Shown here: positions 48,190 to 57,948 of the stretch, piece after piece | How positions within the stretch are numbered: the stretch's first letter is position 1 | How the letters are laid out: each line of letters starts with the position of its first letter | NCBI GenBank assembly: GCA_011525685.1 | Contig: WYBW01000073.1 | Span: 1 to 59,737, forward strand | DNA length: 59,737 nt | Source of the DNA: Verrucomicrobiia bacterium | Lineage (GTDB): Bacteria; Verrucomicrobiota; Verrucomicrobiia; Limisphaerales; JADLHS01 | Reading direction: 5' to 3' | Program-made: the position numbers and the translations under genes | The notes under the pieces: generated by a model | Databases searched by the model: none | The model's input: the letters and a program-made list of their open reading frames with translations, nothing else | What the model was told of the DNA's origin: nothing

Positions 48190-49371
48190 TCAAGGCACTC
48201 GGTCTCCGGGGACAGTGCTGTCCGGGCGACCTTTCGCCACGGGTGTCTCAGAAGCGTCTGAGCGAGCCTCTTCCCTGGCACTTTTCTCGATGCTTCGCAG
48301 CGCCTCGGCAGCGAGCCGGCGAAGCTGGACGCTGTTGGTCCGCTCGGTTGCTTTGATTAGCGCCGGAATTGCGTTCGAGTCGGCGGCACTGAATTCCTCG
48401 AAGTATCGGTGAAAGTAGGAAAAGCCGGAAACCTTGGGTTCGTAGCGCTTGAAACCCTCCACGAGCACCGTGCAGATGTCGGCCGTGGTCGGTCGAACTT
48501 GGGCAAGATCGTAGAACGCGCCTGGGCTGCTGATTTCCGGTCCGTGAACCATGGTCAGCATGACGTCCAAAGGCTCCTGGTGGGTCGAGCCCGCCTTAAG
48601 CAACGCTTCCGCGGCCCAAAATCGCACCCATGAATCCGAATCACGCAACCGCCCCAAAAGCGCCGCCTCGATGGATGGAGTCAAAGGACGAGAGAGGCCC
48701 AGGATTCGCGCGGCCTTTCGGCGCGATGGAGGATTTGTGCTCTGGAGTGCCGCCTGCATCCGAGTCACCACTTCGTGCTGGGTGGGAACGATCCCGGCAA
48801 TCGCTTCGGCCGCGGCAAAGACCACTCGGTCATCCTCGCTGTGCAACGCGGGCAGCAAAGATGGCACTGCCGCCGCCGCGTTTGTTCCCAGGGTTTTGAG
48901 CGTGTGAGTCGCGAAACTGCGCAAGGAATGTTCATGCACCAAACGTTCCACCAAGACAGGCACCGCTGGCCTGGCAAGCGGCCCCAACGCTCCCAGGGAG
49001 AAGCAAGCTCGAATGCGAACCAAGTCCGGCCAGACGGGCTGCGGCAGCCGCTTGGAAACAACCTCCGGCAATCGAGCATGGAGATTGGAGTAACCGGTTG
49101 ACCCATACAGGAAGTTCCGCTTTTGAATGGTCTGGATGAGACACTCGACGGCGGGGGCACCAATTTCCTCCAGTTTGCGCAGCTCGGGAGCGTTGGGGTC
49201 CATGGACTGGTCTGGCTTTTCCAACCACTCTTTCACCCAGGCTGAAACGGGCTTACCGGCGTGTAACGGTTCGGGCCGGCTCAGGAGAAGAACCGAGACA
49301 GTGACCAGCAGACCTGCCAGGAGAACAACCATCAATCTGCGTCGTGCTTTTGAGGATGTCTGCTGGCTCAT
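48190..49371 (-). CDS. Membrane-anchored HEAT-repeat protein
   Basis: A 393-aa protein with an N-terminal membrane helix (LMVVLLAGLLVTVSVLLL, residues 14-31) and, outside it, tandem HEAT repeats (LGALGPLARPAVPVLVERLV, LKTLGTNAAAAVPSLLPAL, WAAEALLKAG). A short GKPVSAWVKEWL motif precedes them. Enzymatic residues are not seen; a scaffold role is likely. It ends 11 bp upstream of the NamZ start on the same strand, suggesting co-transcription. Confidence 0.82.
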   Translation of the reverse strand: MSQQTSSKARRRLMVVLLAGLLVTVSVLLLSRPEPLHAGKPVSAWVKEWLEKPDQSMDPNAPELRKLEEIGAPAVECLIQTIQKRNFLYGSTGYSNLHARLPEVVSKRLPQPVWPDLVRIRACFSLGALGPLARPAVPVLVERLVHEHSLRSFATHTLKTLGTNAAAAVPSLLPALHSEDDRVVFAAAEAIAGIVPTQHEVVTRMQAALQSTNPPSRRKAARILGLSRPLTPSIEAALLGRLRDSDSWVRFWAAEALLKAGSTHQEPLDVMLTMVHGPEISSPGAFYDLAQVRPTTADICTVLVEGFKRYEPKVSGFSYFHRYFEEFSAADSNAIPALIKATERTNSVQLRRLAAEALRSIEKSAREEARSDASETPVAKGRPDSTVPGDRVP

Positions 49372-49463
49372 ACAGTGAAACTCCGAGAGCGCACGGCAGT
49401 TTGCGCGAGGGTTGGGGCATGTCGAGTTCTTCCGAGGACGTCATTTGCTGGGTTGCCGGCTGT

Positions 49464-50048
49464 TTAGGAAGTGACGGAGCCGCTCCTGGAATATGCCCGT
49501 CTGATTTGCAATGCATGTCGGAGGGAAGGGACGTTGTCTCGCCGCTCCGGCAACACCGCTGTGATCGCGATTTCTTCAAGGCAGGAAAGTATCACAATCG
49601 GCATCGCGATTCGCAACGGCCAGCCCGGGCCGTTCGCGAAAAATACAATGACCGCCGCAGCCACGGTGACGGCCGAGAATTTGCCACCCCAGGAGTGGTA
49701 GCTGGTGAGCCGGCGGAACTTCAAAAAGCCGACGGCGATGGCCGCCAAGTAAAAGACTATTCCAGCCGCCAGATAAGGCGCTTCCTGCCGCACCAGTTCC
49801 GGTCGCAGCCACCACCCGCAAAGTGGCAGCGAGAGCTGGGTGCTCAAGTCGGCCCAACTATCCAGCTTGGCCCCCAGATGGGTGGTCTGGTTCAACCGGC
49901 GCGCCAGATAACCGTCCACCGCGTCGGTGAGGACGGAAACGATCAAACAGACGAAAAAAGTCCGGGCGAGGCCAAACCAAGCCAGCGAAAGCAACACCGG
50001 CACGAGAGCGAGCCGGGTGCCACTCAGCAGATTCGGCACACTGACCAT
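49464..50048 (-). CDS. CDP-alcohol phosphatidyltransferase family protein
   Basis: A 194-aa integral membrane enzyme that transfers a phosphatidyl group from CDP-diacylglycerol to an alcohol. The full family motif DxxDGxxARx8GxxxDxxxD is present at residues 42-67 (DAVDGYLARR, then LGAKLDSWAD). About five to six helices. The phosphatidylglycerophosphate synthase class is most likely, since the window also has a cardiolipin synthase, but the acceptor is not certain. ATG 50048 is used. Confidence 0.88.
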   Translation of the reverse strand: MVSVPNLLSGTRLALVPVLLSLAWFGLARTFFVCLIVSVLTDAVDGYLARRLNQTTHLGAKLDSWADLSTQLSLPLCGWWLRPELVRQEAPYLAAGIVFYLAAIAVGFLKFRRLTSYHSWGGKFSAVTVAAAVIVFFANGPGWPLRIAMPIVILSCLEEIAITAVLPERRDNVPSLRHALQIRRAYSRSGSVTS

Positions 50049-50126
50049 GGCCGGATTGTGCGGCAAGCCCCGGTCAGGTCAATGCTCTGGTCTGGTGGCC
50101 GGGCAGGTCACGCGATTGGCATCAAG

Positions 50127-50154
50127 AAAAGGCCGCGCTCCTGCGAGCGCGGCC
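50127..50154 (-). terminator. Rho-independent terminator of the redoxin gene
   Basis: A perfect 10-bp GC-rich stem (ggccgcgctc 50131-50140 / gagcgcggcc 50145-50154) with a 4-nt loop. Read on the minus strand it is followed directly by TTTTC. It lies 29 bp beyond the redoxin stop codon. Confidence 0.85.
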
Positions 50155-50182
50155 CTGCGGAGGGAACCAGCGGTAAACTTTT

Positions 50183-50788
50183 TCAACCGCCGTACTTCAC
50201 ACCGCACCCATAAGGCTTGGTCTGGGTGACGGTGGGGCGCTCGCCGGAGAGAAGTTTCGTCACGGCTTCGCGAACGTAGTTGCGGGCCTTGCGCGGATCA
50301 CCGCTGGCCTGGGGGTTGTCATCAATCGCGCCGTCGTAGGCGAGCGTGCCGTCCTTGGCGATGACGAACATGTGCGGCGTGGTCTTCATGCCGTAGGCGC
50401 GGCCAATGGTGCCGGAACTGTCATCAAGCCAGGCCGTGGCCTTGATCTTCTGCGCGTCCCATTCCTTCTTCGCCTTTTCGGGCGTGCGATAGCTGGGGTT
50501 CTTCGGATTGGTCGAATTCACGAGCAGCCAGACGACGCCCTGCTCGGCCAGTTCGGCCTGCAATTCCTGCATCGCGCCGGTCTTGAAATGGTGCGCGCAA
50601 TAAGGACAGTCGAGGTTGTACGCCTCCAGCACCACGATCCGGCCCTTGTAGTCGCTCAACTTGTGCGTTTTGCCATGGATGTCCGTCGCCGTGAAATCGG
50701 GAGCGGGCTTTCCCACTTCCGCCCCCGCGAACGCGAGAGCGGCGGTGGCCATCAGGGTCAATGCGGTCAATGTTCGTTTCATAGTCAT
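50183..50788 (-). CDS. Exported thioredoxin-fold redoxin (AhpC/TSA-like)
   Basis: A 201-aa exported protein: signal peptide to about AFAGA, then GKPAPDFTATDIHGKTHKL, active-site CPYC at 61-64 (LDCPYCAHH), YGMKTTPHMFVIAKDG with the cis-Pro, and a C-terminal GCGVKYGG with one Cys. This pattern is shared by secreted redoxin-domain proteins of Verrucomicrobia and Planctomycetes. ATG 50788 (a second at 50782). It is a single-gene unit closed by the terminator at 50127-50154. Confidence 0.87.
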   Translation of the reverse strand: MTMKRTLTALTLMATAALAFAGAEVGKPAPDFTATDIHGKTHKLSDYKGRIVVLEAYNLDCPYCAHHFKTGAMQELQAELAEQGVVWLLVNSTNPKNPSYRTPEKAKKEWDAQKIKATAWLDDSSGTIGRAYGMKTTPHMFVIAKDGTLAYDGAIDDNPQASGDPRKARNYVREAVTKLLSGERPTVTQTKPYGCGVKYGG

Positions 50789-50941
50789 GCTCAATTTCGA
50801 GTTAGGTGAACGGAGATAAGAAAGCGGAGAACCGTCTTCTGTTCAAATTTTGATTTGAGCCAAAGGGCGGATGGAGAAATCCCTCATGAATTGAGCACCT
50901 CCATTCAAGATTGCCGTCCCCCGGAACAAACTACGCCCGGC

Positions 50942-53900
50942 TCACTTCTCGATGAGATAATAGGCCGACTCGGGCGTGAGCTGGATCAGGTCCGCGTGAA
51001 CGGTAGTGCCGCTGAGGCGGTAGCCGTTGAAGTCCACTGGCACCACCGTCATCGCCGCGGCATCGGGACGCTTGAGGCGGACCGTGCCGGCGAAGTTTTT
51101 GACCATGAGCGGCACCGTGCCGCGATTGTTGATGGTGCGGACCCCGGAGGGTTGGCTGGTGGCCCATTCGTAGGGCAGTTCCTCGCTGGTAACTTGCAAC
51201 AACAGTTTCCCGGAGGCGGCGATGGGTTTGCCGTCAAGCGCCACGAGCAGAATCGTGCCGTACTCCAACGCGGACTCAATGCGAACGCCGTCCAACTCCA
51301 CCGTGCCCAGCGTGCTCAAGAAGCCGCTCACCCCCTGGGCAGCGGGCGCGTTCACCATCAGTTTGCCCGCGCCCCAATCCCACTCCAGTTCGCCGGTATG
51401 ACTGCGGACCAGTTTGTTCGTGCGATTGATGAAGGGCGACAAGTCCAGCACCTGCGACTGCGGCGCGCTGTTGGTCACGAAGTCCACGCCCACGCGACCG
51501 ACCAGAAACGCCAGCGAATCAATCGCACTGACATTGGTGAGCGTGCCGCCCGGTGGTACATCGTCGCCGCGGAGTTGGTCAAAATTCTGGGCGGCAGGCA
51601 TCGGCGTGCCTTGGAGCGCATAGAGATTGGTGACGGCCAGTTGCAAGTCAACCACGCGCGGAGCGGTTCGCACCAAACCCTGCCGATAGATCAGCGCCGC
51701 GGCCGGAAACTGGCCCTGCACCACGGGCGTCTGGATCGAGAACTTGCCGGGCAGCCCGTCCCACGCCGGCGAACCGGCGGCGAACCAGAAGATCGCATCG
51801 CTCCCTTGCAACGCGCCGTAGGCCGCGCCCATCAACACCATGTCGGCGCGGTAGCGATTGGGCAACGGCCAGTTCACTTCCGTGATCACCGAGGGCTGCC
51901 GTTGATAAATCATGTCGAAAATCGGATTGCTGAAATCGTCGGACGCCCCGTCGGCGCTGCGGAACTTGAGCGCGCTGCGGTCGTCGTAAGTCTGGTTGAC
52001 CTCGATGTTCCACGCGGCGTTGGGACCGTTATGCACGCCGCCGAAGTAGCCGTGCCGGTCAAAGAAGTCCGCCGCCACGTTGGCGTATTTGTCCAGTGGA
52101 TCGAGATACTGGGCCGAGGCGGTCTTCCAGTTCGAGCAATAAACCAGCCCGCGATAGCCGAGGTCCTGCTTGAGATAGGCGTAGGTGTCGCGGTGAAACT
52201 GAAGCATGACCTCGGTCAAAAACTGCGCTGTGTCCTTGTCCCGATTGGTGCGGTCGTTGAACACATTCCACAAGCCGCGGAAACCGACGCGGCCATTGGC
52301 AAAGTCGTCCTGCGGTGAACCGAGATTCGCCCAACGCGCACTGCGAATTTGCGCCAGCGTTTGCCCGGGATACTTCGCCAGCAGCCAGTCGCCGAACCGT
52401 TTCTCCATCAAGGCGCGTTGCGGATCGGGAATGTTGCCCGTGTTGCCGGCGTCCGGGTTGAACGTCCAGAACAAGGTCGAGTCCTCGTTGTACATCTCGG
52501 CGAACGCCACCGCCGGATCGTCCTTGATCGCCAGCCCCGTGTGCGGGTTGGGCGTGGTCAACAGGTAACGCCACCACTCGCGATAGATTTCCTGGAACGC
52601 CGGGTTGAAGTAGAGCAAGGCGAACGGATGCTTCCCGCCGCCATAGCCGGGGAACGCGGTGTTCTCCGGTCCCAGTTGCACCCACAGCGGAAAATAAATG
52701 CTCAGGCTGGTGTAAACCCCCTCGCGCTTGAGCGCCTTGATGAAATACTGAAGCTGCGCGACGCGGTTGGTGTCCACGCGCCCGAAGTTTGTGCCGCTGC
52801 TGGTGTAAATCGCGCCGTGAACGCGGACCATGTTGACGCCGCGCTTGGCCATGGCGCGGGCGAAGTTGTCCAGTTCGCCGCGGGCATTGCCCACGAAACC
52901 CATGCCCACGTTCACCGCCCAGAAGCGGACCGACTCGCCGGTCCTTTCATGAACAAAATCCTCGCCGTTCACGCGAATGAATCCCTTTTCGCCGGCCTCG
53001 CGTTCGTTCAAGTGGCGCAAGTCAATCGGGCTGAAACCGAAGGAATCCGGCGCGGGCTGGAAGGCGAACCAGCCCGGCTGGTTGACCTGCGCCTGCTCGT
53101 CGGGCTTGAGTTTGCCGCGCGGGGTGAACGGATCGCGCGTCAGGAGGAAGCAATCATACGCCGTGGTGTTGGAATCGCCGGCCAGCACTTCGAGACGGAA
53201 GGTGCGCGCGCCGGCCTCCAGCGTCACGCTGCCCACGTTCGCCCAGCCCACGCGACGACCGGCGTTGCCGCCCAGAATCACCAGGTCCGTGAGCGTTTGT
53301 TCGCGCGACTCCTTCCAGGCATCGGTCGTGCCCACACGCCAGCGGAACCCTTGCGGGTTCCAAAACTTGCGCACCCAGAGTTGATACGTGCCCGGGGAAG
53401 GAATGGTGACGTTCCGTTGAACATTGCCGCCGGGACTGATCCACGTCATGGCATTGTTGGAAAGCTCCGGCCCCGTTTCACCGCCGCTGCTCTCGGCCTC
53501 AAACCACACCCAACGTTGCTCGGCGGGCGGCGGCGTGACCTCGGCCGCATTGACCCGCAGAAATGCCATCGCCTGCAACGGTCCGGGGGCGAGTAGTGCT
53601 TTGTGTTCGGCGAAGGCGGCGCCTGTGTCTTCAACCGCCGTCGCCACCGGTTGCCAGCCGCCGCCATTCAAGTTGCTGGCAGATTCGACCCGCAGTTCGA
53701 CATCCCTCGGCGCGTGGGCGGCGCGATACGCCACACGCAAACCCTCCCCGTCGCGCCACCATTGAAGTCCTCGCTCCGCATCTGGTCGCGTCGGGTCCAA
53801 GCCCAGCGCGTGTTCGACGAAATTGGCCAGCCCATCCTCGTCCGGATCCGCCTCCTTGCCACTGATGAAGTCGCTCACGGCATCCGCCGGCTTGAAAGCC

Positions 53901-54013
53901 TGCGCGCGAAAGTTGGTGTACGTGGCGGCGGACGAATCACAGGGAAAAGAGGCCATCCATGTCACCAACGCGAGCAACAGCGAACCCCATCGAATCGAAC
54001 AATGCCACAACAT
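50942..54013 (-). CDS. Large secreted glycoside-hydrolase-like (clan GH-A) protein
   Basis: A 1023-aa exported protein. Signal peptide 1-29; a Ca-binding dockerin/thrombospondin-3-like strip (DPDEDGLANFVEHALGLDP); a beta-sandwich carbohydrate-binding-like region (about 165-290, WVWFEAESSGG, GTYQLWVRKFW); then a TIM-barrel region (about 340-780) with FWAVNVGMGF, NMVRVHGAIY, AVAFAEMYNEDSTLFW (acid/base Glu in AEMYNED) and SVITEVNWPLP (candidate nucleophile Glu in ITEVNW); and a C-terminal beta-rich part. The two glutamates fit a GH-A hydrolase such as GH5; the exact family is uncertain. Probably an extracellular polysaccharide-degrading enzyme. Confidence 0.78.
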   Translation of the reverse strand: MLWHCSIRWGSLLLALVTWMASFPCDSSAATYTNFRAQAFKPADAVSDFISGKEADPDEDGLANFVEHALGLDPTRPDAERGLQWWRDGEGLRVAYRAAHAPRDVELRVESASNLNGGGWQPVATAVEDTGAAFAEHKALLAPGPLQAMAFLRVNAAEVTPPPAEQRWVWFEAESSGGETGPELSNNAMTWISPGGNVQRNVTIPSPGTYQLWVRKFWNPQGFRWRVGTTDAWKESREQTLTDLVILGGNAGRRVGWANVGSVTLEAGARTFRLEVLAGDSNTTAYDCFLLTRDPFTPRGKLKPDEQAQVNQPGWFAFQPAPDSFGFSPIDLRHLNEREAGEKGFIRVNGEDFVHERTGESVRFWAVNVGMGFVGNARGELDNFARAMAKRGVNMVRVHGAIYTSSGTNFGRVDTNRVAQLQYFIKALKREGVYTSLSIYFPLWVQLGPENTAFPGYGGGKHPFALLYFNPAFQEIYREWWRYLLTTPNPHTGLAIKDDPAVAFAEMYNEDSTLFWTFNPDAGNTGNIPDPQRALMEKRFGDWLLAKYPGQTLAQIRSARWANLGSPQDDFANGRVGFRGLWNVFNDRTNRDKDTAQFLTEVMLQFHRDTYAYLKQDLGYRGLVYCSNWKTASAQYLDPLDKYANVAADFFDRHGYFGGVHNGPNAAWNIEVNQTYDDRSALKFRSADGASDDFSNPIFDMIYQRQPSVITEVNWPLPNRYRADMVLMGAAYGALQGSDAIFWFAAGSPAWDGLPGKFSIQTPVVQGQFPAAALIYRQGLVRTAPRVVDLQLAVTNLYALQGTPMPAAQNFDQLRGDDVPPGGTLTNVSAIDSLAFLVGRVGVDFVTNSAPQSQVLDLSPFINRTNKLVRSHTGELEWDWGAGKLMVNAPAAQGVSGFLSTLGTVELDGVRIESALEYGTILLVALDGKPIAASGKLLLQVTSEELPYEWATSQPSGVRTINNRGTVPLMVKNFAGTVRLKRPDAAAMTVVPVDFNGYRLSGTTVHADLIQLTPESAYYLIEK

Positions 54014-54078
54014 GCCAGCGTCGTACCAGAGGCAGCACTCACCGGCAAGCGCGAAGAGCTGTCGTGATTGCTTGTCGG

Positions 54079-54287
54079 GTGCATCTCAGTTTATTGCAGG
54101 TTGGGATTCCTGGCGTAGCGCAGGTTTCCCAACCTGCGGTATCGCCGACCTCCGGTCGGCTGGCCCAGACACGGCGTGGCAGGCCAGGAGTTCGCGGCGT
54201 TTGCGGATTGGAAATCCGCGATCCGGCAGACTGGAAGTCTGCGCCACGGCATCGGCCCGACGCCCCCTGCAAAAAATGGGATGCACC
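54079..54287. mobile_element. MITE-like palindromic element, copy 2
   Basis: About 209 bp, same length, orientation and layout as the copy at 17458-17666, including the gcatctcagtttattgcagg left end, internal gcggattggaaatccgc palindrome and right end in ggatgcacc. The ends form a terminal inverted repeat. It lies in the divergent gap between the glycosidase-like gene and the DUF1080 gene, whose promoters must share the remaining 130 bp. Confidence 0.85.
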
Positions 54288-54351
54288 CTTGCTTGTCTCC
54301 TGGCTGAAAAACGGCTTGCCGCGCGACCAGCCCGGCGCAAAATCGCGTGCC

Positions 54352-55197
54352 ATGAATCGGACGCAATCTCAAAGCGCACTGAGTTGCACAACGTCAGTCC
54401 GGCGCCCTTCCCTGAATCTCAGACCAACGGTCCTGCTCACGGTGTCACTCGCCACGTCTGCGATGTTGGGCGTCGCCGCCGCCGGAGACTGGCAACCGCT
54501 CTTCAACGGCTCCAACCTCGCGGGTTGGAAGGTGCAGTGCAAACCGGAGGACCGGTCGAAGATTTACTGGCGCGTGGAGGACGGCTGCATCGTCGCTGAC
54601 TCCCTGGCCGACAACCGCCATGACTATATCTGGCTGCAATCGGAGCGCGAGTTCGGCGACTTCGAGTTGCGCCTCAAGTTCCAGACCTTTCGTGATTCCC
54701 CGGGGAACAGCGGCTTGCAGTTCCGCAGCCGTTACGATGAAGCGGCCGGGTGGCTCGACGGTCCGCAACTGGATATTCACCCGCCCGGCCCCTGGCGCAC
54801 AGGATTTATCTACGACGAGACGCGGGGCGTGCAAAAGTGGATCGCGCCCAGTCTGCCCAAAGTCAGCGATGCCCGACCGGAAATGGCACCACCAAATCTG
54901 GTGATGTTTTACAGCGATGACACGCCCGCTTGGAATGATCTCGAAATCACCGCCCGCGGCACGCACGTGCGCGCCCTGCTCAACGGCGTGGTGGTGCGGG
55001 ACTGGGACGGCGCCGGTGTGCTGGACGACGCGACCCATCGCCAGCGGAATGTCGGGATGCGCGGTCACCTCGCGCTGCAAATTCACAAAGGCGACCGCCT
55101 CAAGATACGCTTCAAGGAAGTCTTCCTTCGCGAGTTAGGCAACGCCTCCTCGGCGAGCAATGAGTCATCTCCTGCCGTTGATCAGTCCAAAAGGTGA
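54352..55197 (+). CDS. Secreted DUF1080 protein (3-keto-disaccharide hydrolase family)
   Basis: A 281-aa exported protein with a long signal region ending near GVAAAGDW. The DUF1080 concanavalin-like domain follows: WQPLFNGSNLAGWKV, WRVEDGCIVAD, FGDFELRLKFQTF, NSGLQFRS, QLDIHPPGPWRTGFIYDE, WNDLEITARGTHVRALLNGV, and GHLALQIHKGDRLKIRFKEV. Members hydrolyse 3-keto-glycosides produced by oxidoreductases, which fits the nearby Tat-exported Gfo/Idh/MocA protein. ATG 54352 follows the MITE. Confidence 0.9.
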   Translation: MNRTQSQSALSCTTSVRRPSLNLRPTVLLTVSLATSAMLGVAAAGDWQPLFNGSNLAGWKVQCKPEDRSKIYWRVEDGCIVADSLADNRHDYIWLQSEREFGDFELRLKFQTFRDSPGNSGLQFRSRYDEAAGWLDGPQLDIHPPGPWRTGFIYDETRGVQKWIAPSLPKVSDARPEMAPPNLVMFYSDDTPAWNDLEITARGTHVRALLNGVVVRDWDGAGVLDDATHRQRNVGMRGHLALQIHKGDRLKIRFKEVFLRELGNASSASNESSPAVDQSKR

Positions 55198-55355
55198 AAG
55201 GGCAAGGAGACATCCTGCTCTCCCATCCTTGACTGACACTTGCCGGGTGACTCATGGCCGAAGCGGTCTCACCAGCCCTGGATCAATTCGCCGGGAGCTG
55301 AAACCACCACAGAACTTGGCGCCAAGCATACCAGGGGGAGCATCTTGTTGGAACC

Positions 55356-55476
55356 ACCGTAGCGCAGACTTCCAATCCGCTGTATCGCGGGTTTCCAACC
55401 TGCAGACCGCGCTACTTCGCACAGCCAGCCGATTGGAAATCGGCGCTACCGCAGGTTGGGAGACCTGCGCTACGGT
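55356..55476. repeat. MITE-like palindromic element (121 bp)
   Basis: A perfect 12-bp terminal inverted repeat accgtagcgcag (55356-55367) / ctgcgctacggt (55465-55476). Inside are ccaatccgctgtatcgcggg, ggtttccaacctgc and gattggaaatc palindromic words like those in the 209-bp elements. It occupies the 474-bp gap between the DUF1080 and PEP-CTERM genes; the rest of the gap shows no gene. Confidence 0.8.
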
Positions 55477-55671
55477 GAGCCGGCAATTGCTCAATGGTGG
55501 TGCCGTCAAGAGGCGCCCCGTGCCAGAAAAAATGCCAAAACCGTTATTGACACATCCTGGCTCAGGGGGAAAATCGCCTCAAATGAAGCTGTCACGAAGG
55601 CAGTTCACCTGAACGGCACAGCTTGGGAGAAGCAACACGGTATGAACCAACCCTCAGCACGGAGACAGAAC

Positions 55672-56439
55672 ATGCGAAACATCCTATTGGCTCTGGCAAC
55701 CTTTGGCTTGATCACCGGCGTAGCGAATGGCGCCGCCACTTTCAGCACCACCCACGGCCCGGAATCAACCAGCTTGAATCCCTCCATCGTGGTCGGCGAC
55801 CTGCTCTCGGGATTGATCGGCACCGAGTTGCCGGGTGACCTGGGCTGGCATCCCGCAAATTCCGACCCGCTCGACCGGCTGCCCGCCTTCACCGACGACG
55901 CCGGCATCCGCGGCACGGGTCTAACCGGGTTGATGAACGATTTTCCCGGCGCCGGCAATCCCGCCAAACTGGTGCGCTACGATTTGGGCGGCATCTTCGA
56001 CATCAGCAGGATTCACATTCTGACCGGCAACAACGGCAAGGATGGCCGGGTCTTTTCGACCACGACCGTGAATTACTCGATTGACGGTGGCAACAGCTTC
56101 CTCCTGCTCGGGTACTTCCAGTCGGACCCGTCCGGCACCATCAACAGCGGTCAATGGGGCTCGACGCTGGTCGAGATTTTCGATGATGCCAGCCCGACAC
56201 TGCTTTCCGGCGTCACGCACCTGCAGTTCGGCCTCTATGCCGTGGATAACACCGCCGGGCAGATGCGCGACCCATTCGATGGTGTGAACCCGTTCACGGG
56301 CGTTGACGATGGGCTGACCGCGGCCTTCGTGTCGCCGCTGGTTTTCGAGATAGACGTGGTCGCGATCCCGGAACCCGGCATCCTGGCTTTCCTCGGCCTC
56401 GGTGGCCTGTTGCTCCTGCGTTGCCGCCGGAAGAGTTGA
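55672..56439 (+). CDS. PEP-CTERM sorting domain protein
   Basis: A 255-aa exported protein: signal peptide (NILLALATFGLITGVANG), a beta-rich middle with discoidin-like segments (VRYDLGGIFDISRIHILTG, VNYSIDGGNSFLLLG), and the C-terminal sorting signal VAIPEPGILAFLGLGGLLLL ending in RCRRKS. It should be anchored and cleaved by exosortase (EpsH/XrtA type), not present in the window. ATG 55672 has a GGAG box 7 nt upstream (55661-55664) and is preferred over the ATG at 55642. Confidence 0.87.
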   Translation: MRNILLALATFGLITGVANGAATFSTTHGPESTSLNPSIVVGDLLSGLIGTELPGDLGWHPANSDPLDRLPAFTDDAGIRGTGLTGLMNDFPGAGNPAKLVRYDLGGIFDISRIHILTGNNGKDGRVFSTTTVNYSIDGGNSFLLLGYFQSDPSGTINSGQWGSTLVEIFDDASPTLLSGVTHLQFGLYAVDNTAGQMRDPFDGVNPFTGVDDGLTAAFVSPLVFEIDVVAIPEPGILAFLGLGGLLLLRCRRKS

Positions 56440-56524
56440 TGGGGAGCGCAAGCAAGACTCCGACTTCGCGCGGCTTCACGAACAGTCGCTCGCCCGCCCT
56501 TTGGCAAGAGGGCAGTCGCTTCAT

Positions 56525-57880
56525 TCAGGTAGTGAGGTTGCGTGCCAGCGGGTTCACAAACCGGTTCGCTTCCGACGAATTGCGGAAACGCATCGCAGCG
56601 GCATCCCATTCCAGTCGCTGCCCGGGGAAACGCAGTGCAATGACGCCCAGCAGTGCGATTTCCGTGAGCGCGGCACCGTAACCAAAATCCGATCCCGCCG
56701 GCCGCCCCTCGTGGATGGCGTCAAACCAATCGTCCGCGTGCGACCCGCGCACCCGGCGGAGTTTCTGTGCCGGCCGCTTGTAGGTAGCCATCTTTTCCTC
56801 CGGAAGAATCTGCGCGTTGCCCGCACCGTGCGAGCCGTGCATGATCACTCCGCCGTCCCCCACGATCATTGCGCCCGTGCCGGGCACCGCATTCCCGCTC
56901 CCCAACTCCGGCAGATGCGGCGGGCGTTCGATGCCGTCATACCAGATCAATTTCACCGGGCCGCGCGAGCCTTTGCCGGGAAACTCGTAGGTGATTTTGG
57001 TCCCGGGCGGAAAAGTCGCGCCGTGTCTGGCCGGATCAAAATTTCTGACCTCGGCCAGTAACGCTCTGGGTGAACCGAGGTCCAGCGCCCAGAAGGCCGG
57101 GTCCACCACGTGACAGACCCAATCGCCAATGACGCCGCAACCGAACGCCGACCAGCCCCGCCACTTCCCGCGCAAATACATCGGCGCGAAAGGTTGAAAC
57201 GGCGCCGGGCCAACCCAGAGATCCCAGTTCAACTCCGGCGGCACGGGCGGACGCTCCGCCAGCAGCGGCAATTGCTCGATCCGGCTGTAGTTGCTCCCGC
57301 AACAGGCATGAACCGTGTGAACCCGGCCAATCGCGCCATCCCAAATCCACTCGCAGACGTCGCGGATGCGATCCGACGAGTGCCCTTGGTTGCCCATCTG
57401 GGTGATGACTTTCTGCCGCTCCGCCAGGGCGCGCAACGCCCGCGCCTCACCGATGGTGCGGGTGAGCGGCTTCTCGCAGAACACGTGTTTGCCGCGCTCC
57501 ATCGCCGCCGCGGCAAGCATCGCGTGCGTGTTGTCCGCCGAGGCAATGACCACCCCGTCGAGCGACTTCCCGTGATCGTCCAGCAGACGCCGGTAATCCT
57601 GATAAAACGGCGCCGCCCCATAATGCTTGCGGCCATTCTCCGCCTGACGCGCGTCAGCGTCGCAGACCGCGAGGATGTTCTGCGACCGAAACATGCCGGC
57701 GATCTGTCCGCCACGACCACCCATGCCGAGCGCCGCGAGGTTGAGTCGCCGGCTGGGCGGCGTCTGACCGCGCAGGCCCAACACATAACCGGGCACGATG
57801 GAAACAGTCGCCAGAGCTGCCAGCCCGCGACGAACGAAGGCGCGACGGTTCAGCGATGTTGGTGAGGATTTGGTTTTCAA
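56525..57880 (-). CDS. Tat-exported Gfo/Idh/MocA family oxidoreductase
   Basis: A 451-aa protein. Twin-arginine-like signal NRRAFVRRGLAALATVS, Rossmann segment LAALGMGGRGGQIAGM, family motif VFCEKPLTRTIGEA with MGNQGHSSD after it, and the C-terminal domain with GCGVIGDWVCHVVDPAFWALDL. The start is a TTG at 57880, the only start before the signal. Likely oxidises glycosides outside the cytoplasm, complementing DUF1080-type hydrolases. Only distantly similar to the paralogue at 13322-14608. Confidence 0.9.
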   Translation of the reverse strand: MKTKSSPTSLNRRAFVRRGLAALATVSIVPGYVLGLRGQTPPSRRLNLAALGMGGRGGQIAGMFRSQNILAVCDADARQAENGRKHYGAAPFYQDYRRLLDDHGKSLDGVVIASADNTHAMLAAAAMERGKHVFCEKPLTRTIGEARALRALAERQKVITQMGNQGHSSDRIRDVCEWIWDGAIGRVHTVHACCGSNYSRIEQLPLLAERPPVPPELNWDLWVGPAPFQPFAPMYLRGKWRGWSAFGCGVIGDWVCHVVDPAFWALDLGSPRALLAEVRNFDPARHGATFPPGTKITYEFPGKGSRGPVKLIWYDGIERPPHLPELGSGNAVPGTGAMIVGDGGVIMHGSHGAGNAQILPEEKMATYKRPAQKLRRVRGSHADDWFDAIHEGRPAGSDFGYGAALTEIALLGVIALRFPGQRLEWDAAAMRFRNSSEANRFVNPLARNLTT

Positions 57881-57948
57881 GTTTTGCTGTAGTGTAGTTT
57901 AGCAGTCCGTCAAAGAACCCTTTCCTTTGCAGGAGACGGAGTGACGAG

